A stretch of 64,000 nucleotides of DNA from Paenibacillus cellulositrophicus (GTDB lineage: Bacteria; Bacillota; Bacilli; Paenibacillales; Paenibacillaceae): positions 2,909,501-2,973,500 of the forward strand of contig NZ_CP045295.1 of NCBI RefSeq assembly GCF_009363095.1, in the 5' to 3' direction. Of the stretch, positions 60,216-64,000 are shown one piece after another. Numbering within the stretch: the first letter of the stretch is position 1; each line of letters starts with the position of its first letter. The notes under the pieces are model-generated. The model worked only from the letters and a program-made list of their open reading frames with translations. It was not told the origin of the DNA and made no database searches. A program made the position numbers and the translations under genes.

Positions 60216-60466
60216 AGCATTCTCATTATACCGTTCCCGAGATGCGTGAATCAAATTCCGGGAAGTGGCACCGCTTCCATCATGAAATGGGCTTTGGGCG
60301 CAACTTCCGCCGGCCCGGAAACGTCTGGTAGGTAACGCCGATTTTTTCCACTTTTTAGCGCAAAGGGTTACAACATAAGGAACACGAAAGAGTACCATTT
60401 TCTCCTCGACGCGAAAATCACCCTCGTCTTCACACCTGATTCCATCGATAAGGAGGCTAACCATCC

Positions 60467-61738
60467 ATGCCAAAGACCAAAACGCTGCCGCTGCTGCTCG
60501 CCCTGCTCCTGCTGGCATTAACAGCATGCTCGAAGCAGGAAGACGGCAGCCGGGACCAACGCAGCAATCCGACTCCTCCGATCTCGCTAACGGCCCGGAA
60601 GCAGGAGGCAGGCAAAATCGATCCTGCCCTCATCTCCGCCCACAATCGCCTGGGGCTGCAGCTCCACCGCGAACTAACCGGGCAGGCCGAAGCCGGAGAC
60701 AATGTCCTTCTCTCCCCCTACAGCATCTGGACGGCCCTGTCCATTGCATACAACGGCAGCGCCGGCACGACGGCACGCGAAATGGCCTCCGTATTGGGGC
60801 TGAAGGACATGCCGCTTAACGAAATGAACGAGGGGAACGCCATTTTGTCCAGGCTGCTGGAAGGGGAAGATTCCGGCGTCCGGCTGAACATCGCCAATGC
60901 GATCTGGCATCAGCAGGGCGTTCCGTTCAAGGACTCTTTTATCCAGGCAGGCAAGGAGAGCTACGGGGCCGAGGTTCAGGAGGTCGATTTCGCTTCCGAC
61001 AAGTCCGTGAAGACGATCAACCGCTGGATCAGCAAGGAAACCGAGGGCAAAATCGAGAAAATGCTGGGGCAGCCGCTGTCGCCAACGACCATTGCAGTGC
61101 TGGCCAACGCGATTTATTTCAACGGAACATGGACCGATCCGTTCAATCCGGAATACACAAAAGACGAACCGTTTACACTGGCTGACGGCAGCGTCCGGAC
61201 GCTGCCGATGATGCATACCGCCAACATGCTGCCGTACAAGGAGACCCCCGATTGGCAGGCCGTCCGCCTTCCTTACGGAGACGGCCGCATGGATATGCTG
61301 GTCATCCTGCCCGCCGCCAGCTCTTCGCTGGACCAATTGGAGCAGCAGATCTGGGCAGACCCCGCTCCGTGGCAGCAGCCCTTTGACGAAGCATCCGTGC
61401 AGCTTGGGCTGCCCCGGTTCAAGGCCGAGTACGGCAGCGACTTGAATGATCCGCTAATCCGGCTCGGCATGAAGCAGGCCTTCCAGCCGGATGCTGCCGA
61501 TTTTTCCCATATGGCCGACATTCGCCCCCTCTTCCTGTCCAAGGTTCTGCACCGGATGGTGCTCGACGTAAACGAAAAGGGAACCGAGGCTGCTGCGGCA
61601 ACGGTCATCACCGAAGAATCCGGCTCTATGCCGGTAAAAATTCACGAAATGACGGTGAACCGGCCGTTCTTCCTGGCAATTGAGGACACACAGACCAAGG
61701 CCTGGCTGTTTATCGGCTCGGTGAACGATCCCGAATGA
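60467..61738 (+). CDS. Serpin lipoprotein
   Basis: 423 aa. Signal peptide with lipobox LALTAC (Cys ~21), a polar linker and a full serpin fold. Landmarks: NVLLSPYSIWTALSIAYNGS, ANAIYFNGTW and the C-terminal NRPFFLAIEDTQTKAWLFIG. The hinge EKGTEAAAATVI (370-381) is of the inhibitory type. Counting from the hinge, the scissile bond falls near Gly386-Ser387, followed by Met-Pro. It would inhibit extracellular proteases as a suicide substrate at the cell surface. Target unknown. Confidence 0.93.
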   Translation: MPKTKTLPLLLALLLLALTACSKQEDGSRDQRSNPTPPISLTARKQEAGKIDPALISAHNRLGLQLHRELTGQAEAGDNVLLSPYSIWTALSIAYNGSAGTTAREMASVLGLKDMPLNEMNEGNAILSRLLEGEDSGVRLNIANAIWHQQGVPFKDSFIQAGKESYGAEVQEVDFASDKSVKTINRWISKETEGKIEKMLGQPLSPTTIAVLANAIYFNGTWTDPFNPEYTKDEPFTLADGSVRTLPMMHTANMLPYKETPDWQAVRLPYGDGRMDMLVILPAASSSLDQLEQQIWADPAPWQQPFDEASVQLGLPRFKAEYGSDLNDPLIRLGMKQAFQPDAADFSHMADIRPLFLSKVLHRMVLDVNEKGTEAAAATVITEESGSMPVKIHEMTVNRPFFLAIEDTQTKAWLFIGSVNDPE

Positions 61739-61754
61739 CCGGCTCGCGCACAAC

Positions 61755-61796
61755 AAAAAAGCCAACCCCTTCCTAAATAGGATAGGGTTGGCTTTT
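61755..61796. terminator. Bidirectional terminator between serpin and helicase genes
   Basis: AAAAGCCAACCC / GGGTTGGCTTTT with an inner TCCT/AGGA stem and A/T tracts on both sides. Confidence 0.88.
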
Positions 61797-61922
61797 AACT
61801 TAGGCAGTGGGTTCACCTGCAAAACTTTAGTTCAATCAATATCATGAAAAATTAATGGGATCAACAACATGAGGCAACTGGCGTTTCCTGAGCGACTTTG
61901 AACCCGGCTAAGACTCGGCAGG

Positions 61923-63878
61923 TTAAGACAACGTCTGCAGCGTCAAGCCTTCGGGCAGCACCGCCAGCACTTGCTCCCGTACGGGCGTGCTGCCGGCAAG
62001 CTCTTCGCCCAAGATGGCGACGACGCCCCGGTCCTCGCGGGAGCGGATCAGCCGGCCGATGCCCTGGCGGAGCCGAAGCAGCATATACGGCATGTCCACC
62101 TCTTCGAATGGCGCTGCCGATTCTTTGCGCTTGGCCGTAAACACCGGATCATGCGGCGGGAACGGCAGCGACCAGACGATCACGTTCGAGAGCGCCGGTC
62201 CGGGCACGTCCAGTCCCTCCCACAAGCTGACCGCGCACAACACGCTGGTCTCCTCGCGCTGGAAGGCGGAGATCAGATGGCTGATCTCCTGGTCCCCTTC
62301 GAAGTAAAACGGAACGTCGGGCACCTCGACCGTGCCTGCGGCCAGCTCCTGCTTAAACCGCCGCAGCTCCTCCCTACCGTTGAACAGGATCAGTGCCCGG
62401 CCCCCGGATTCGCGAAGAAGGCGGGCGGCGGCTTCCAGCTTGCCGTTAAAATCGTCCGTCGACCTGGAGTCCGCCGGGGTCAGAACCTTCATCTGATCCG
62501 CGTAATCGTACGGGGACGGTACGGAGAAGGAGAGAAAACTCTCAATGCCAAGGCTGTCCGCCACGTAATCGAACGAGCCCTGAACCGATAAGGTGGCTGA
62601 GGAGAACACGATCGGCATCTTCGCGCCAAACACCTGCTCCTGCAGTACCTCCTTGACCGTTCTCGGCATGATCGACAGCGTCAGCCCGTCCGGTCCGTCG
62701 ACAGCCCAGCAGATCAGCGCCTCGGAGCGCTCGAACAGATGGAGCGCCTTCTGCATCATTTCCAGGTGCTCCTCCACGATCCGGAGCTCGTACTCGTTCA
62801 GCGTATACAGCTCGCTCTCAAACACGAGCTCCTCCTCGATCGAGGTGAGGAGCGAGCGGAACCGGTGCACCTCGGTGAGCAGCGCGCCGTCCAGCACGAT
62901 TTCCTTCCGGTCGGAGCCGTCCACGCTGCGGCTCTGCCGGCCGAATGCCGCGAACATCGCTTCGCTCTGCACGATCGCCTCGTCGATCAGCACCGCCAGC
63001 GATTCGCGGATCTCGCCCTGAAGCAGCCTCGTGATGAGTTCCTCAAACACGACATGCTTCATTTTGTAGCTGAGGGCCTTCATGGCGGCCGATTCGAGCA
63101 GATGCCCTTCGTCGAAGACGACGGCGCAGTGCTCCGGCAGCAGGGGCAGCTGCCCCTCCCGCTTCCGGCCCTCGTAAGTCCATACATGCTCCATGTAATA
63201 ATCATGCGAGCAGATGATCAGGTCCGCCGCCTGGCGGTAGTGATCCCGCGACAGCGTCTGGCCGCAGCGGTGGCGGCGGTCGCAGGTGAAGCAGTCCTGG
63301 AACGGATCCCAGTTAATCCGGCTCCATTCCTCATCGGTTAACTCCGGGTATCCCTTCCGGTCCCCGTAAGCATGAAAGGACTGCATCGGCGCGGTAGAAT
63401 ACACGAAATCCGGCAGGCCGGCGGCCAAGTCGTCCCAGCGCACCCCTTCTTCGTCCCGCAGCCGGACGTCGTCCAGTTTGCGCAGGCACAGGTACTGGTC
63501 GGGCGACTTGCCCAGCCGGGCATCAATGTGAAGCCCAAGGTGGCGGGCCAATTTCGCAATATCTCCCTCCGGCTTCACCAGCTGCTCGATCAGCGATTCG
63601 TCGGCGCAGGCGATAACCGCGGGTCTGCGGGTATACCGCGCGTAGCATACGGAATAGAGCAAGTACACCAGCGTCTTGCCCGTCCCGACCCCCGCCTCGG
63701 CAAATATCGTTTTCTTCTCGGCAAAAGCCTTCTCCAGCTGAAAAGCCATATAAATCTGCTCGTCGCGGATTTCAAATCCCGCTTCCGGCAGCACATCATA
63801 AAACACATCGGCGACCCATTCGCCTGCTTGCTGAACGAAAGGCCGCTTTGGATCATACGTAAAAGGATACCGCTTCAC
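61923..63878 (-). CDS. DinG/XPD-like ATP-dependent DNA helicase
   Basis: 651 aa superfamily 2 helicase. Walker A AEAGVGTGKT (62-69), Cys131, Cys196, Cys199 and Cys205 forming an XPD-type [4Fe-4S] site (DCFTCDRRHRC), DEGH box at 256-259, SSATLSVQGSF (motif III-like), EGLDVPG and the motif VI LRLRQGIGRLIRSRED. No exonuclease domain precedes it, unlike the Bacillus DinG-exonuclease fusion. Likely role in unwinding damaged or structured DNA. GTG start with GGAGGGAA. Confidence 0.92.
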   Translation of the reverse strand: MKRYPFTYDPKRPFVQQAGEWVADVFYDVLPEAGFEIRDEQIYMAFQLEKAFAEKKTIFAEAGVGTGKTLVYLLYSVCYARYTRRPAVIACADESLIEQLVKPEGDIAKLARHLGLHIDARLGKSPDQYLCLRKLDDVRLRDEEGVRWDDLAAGLPDFVYSTAPMQSFHAYGDRKGYPELTDEEWSRINWDPFQDCFTCDRRHRCGQTLSRDHYRQAADLIICSHDYYMEHVWTYEGRKREGQLPLLPEHCAVVFDEGHLLESAAMKALSYKMKHVVFEELITRLLQGEIRESLAVLIDEAIVQSEAMFAAFGRQSRSVDGSDRKEIVLDGALLTEVHRFRSLLTSIEEELVFESELYTLNEYELRIVEEHLEMMQKALHLFERSEALICWAVDGPDGLTLSIMPRTVKEVLQEQVFGAKMPIVFSSATLSVQGSFDYVADSLGIESFLSFSVPSPYDYADQMKVLTPADSRSTDDFNGKLEAAARLLRESGGRALILFNGREELRRFKQELAAGTVEVPDVPFYFEGDQEISHLISAFQREETSVLCAVSLWEGLDVPGPALSNVIVWSLPFPPHDPVFTAKRKESAAPFEEVDMPYMLLRLRQGIGRLIRSREDRGVVAILGEELAGSTPVREQVLAVLPEGLTLQTLS

Positions 63879-64000
63879 GTCTTTTGGTTCCCTCCAAGCT
63901 ACTCATAAATGCAGCCGCCCCCACTTTCGGGAAGGCGAACAACCCATTATCACATGCTCCCTCCCGAATTACAATGGGGCGGTCAAAAATTAAAGCCGCC
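63879..64000. other. Right-edge intergenic sequence
   Basis: 122 bp upstream of the helicase gene; I see no gene start or clear promoter before the window ends. Confidence 0.4.

Noticed and set aside
1..64000. CRISPR arrays, tRNA/rRNA genes, insertion sequences or prophage
   Set aside because: No regularly spaced repeats, tRNA cloverleaf with CCA context, transposase or phage structural genes were recognised by reading; a tool-based scan could still find a missed tRNA.

Overview
The window looks like a chromosomal segment of a moderately GC-rich, spore-forming Firmicute of the Paenibacillaceae, most likely Paenibacillus or a close relative. This rests on gene content: YesM/YesN-type two-component systems beside an LplA/LplB/LplC-type sugar ABC transporter, EcsAB, BdbCD, bacilliredoxin, AcpS, a KinB-like sporulation-type kinase and strong AGGAGG ribosome binding sites. 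Genus assignment is inference. I saw no rRNA, tRNA, CRISPR array, transposase or prophage.

Layout. 1-6.1 kb holds housekeeping and repair genes: the end of an HD-GYP-type gene, a QueG-Ogt fusion, signal peptidase I, a GNAT acetyltransferase, sodA, mutY and acpS. 6.3-11.2 kb and 20.6-25.8 kb together form a galactan-utilisation locus on the minus strand: sensor kinase, AraC-type regulator, solute-binding lipoprotein, two permeases, a GH53 endo-galactanase and a GH42 beta-galactosidase.

Between the solute-binding gene and the permeases (11.5-20.4 kb) sits the most unusual part of the window. It holds a complete pqqABCDE operon that includes a 23-residue pqqA and ends in an overlapping M19 dipeptidase gene. 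Next to it are a lipoprotein quinoprotein dehydrogenase with a Trp-Asp-Tyr-Asp active-site motif, a divergent CuA-type copper lipoprotein, a repeat-domain lipoprotein and a WGxxGxxG-type exported protein. I read this as a self-contained extracytoplasmic quinoprotein oxidation module: PqqA is turned into PQQ, PQQ is loaded into the membrane-anchored dehydrogenase, and electrons may pass through the CuA lipoprotein to the respiratory chain. PQQ synthesis is well documented in Gram-negative bacteria and is unexpected here.

25.8-35.4 kb carries nadE, a bacilliredoxin, a membrane histidine kinase, a BaiN-type flavoprotein, a nitronate monooxygenase, ecsAB and an S66 peptidase. 35.5-42.4 kb carries a DHA2-family exporter, an ECF-type vitamin transporter in the order T-S-A, a GNAT enzyme and bdbDC. 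42.6-50.4 kb carries a hydrolase, small proteins, a free-methionine-(R)-sulfoxide reductase, an ECF sigma factor with an overlapping anti-sigma gene, a TipAS-domain protein and a MutS2-like protein without the Smr domain.

50.4-64 kb carries a GH13 alpha-glucosidase, an ArsB/NhaD-family transporter behind a terminator-bearing leader, a coiled-coil protein, a lipoprotein cyclophilin, a ZIP-family transporter, a MarR/FAD-oxidoreductase/half-size MFS operon, a lipoprotein serpin and a DinG/XPD-like helicase. Regulatory signals include two adjacent cre-like sites before sodA, palindromic operators, and hairpin terminators between most convergent genes.
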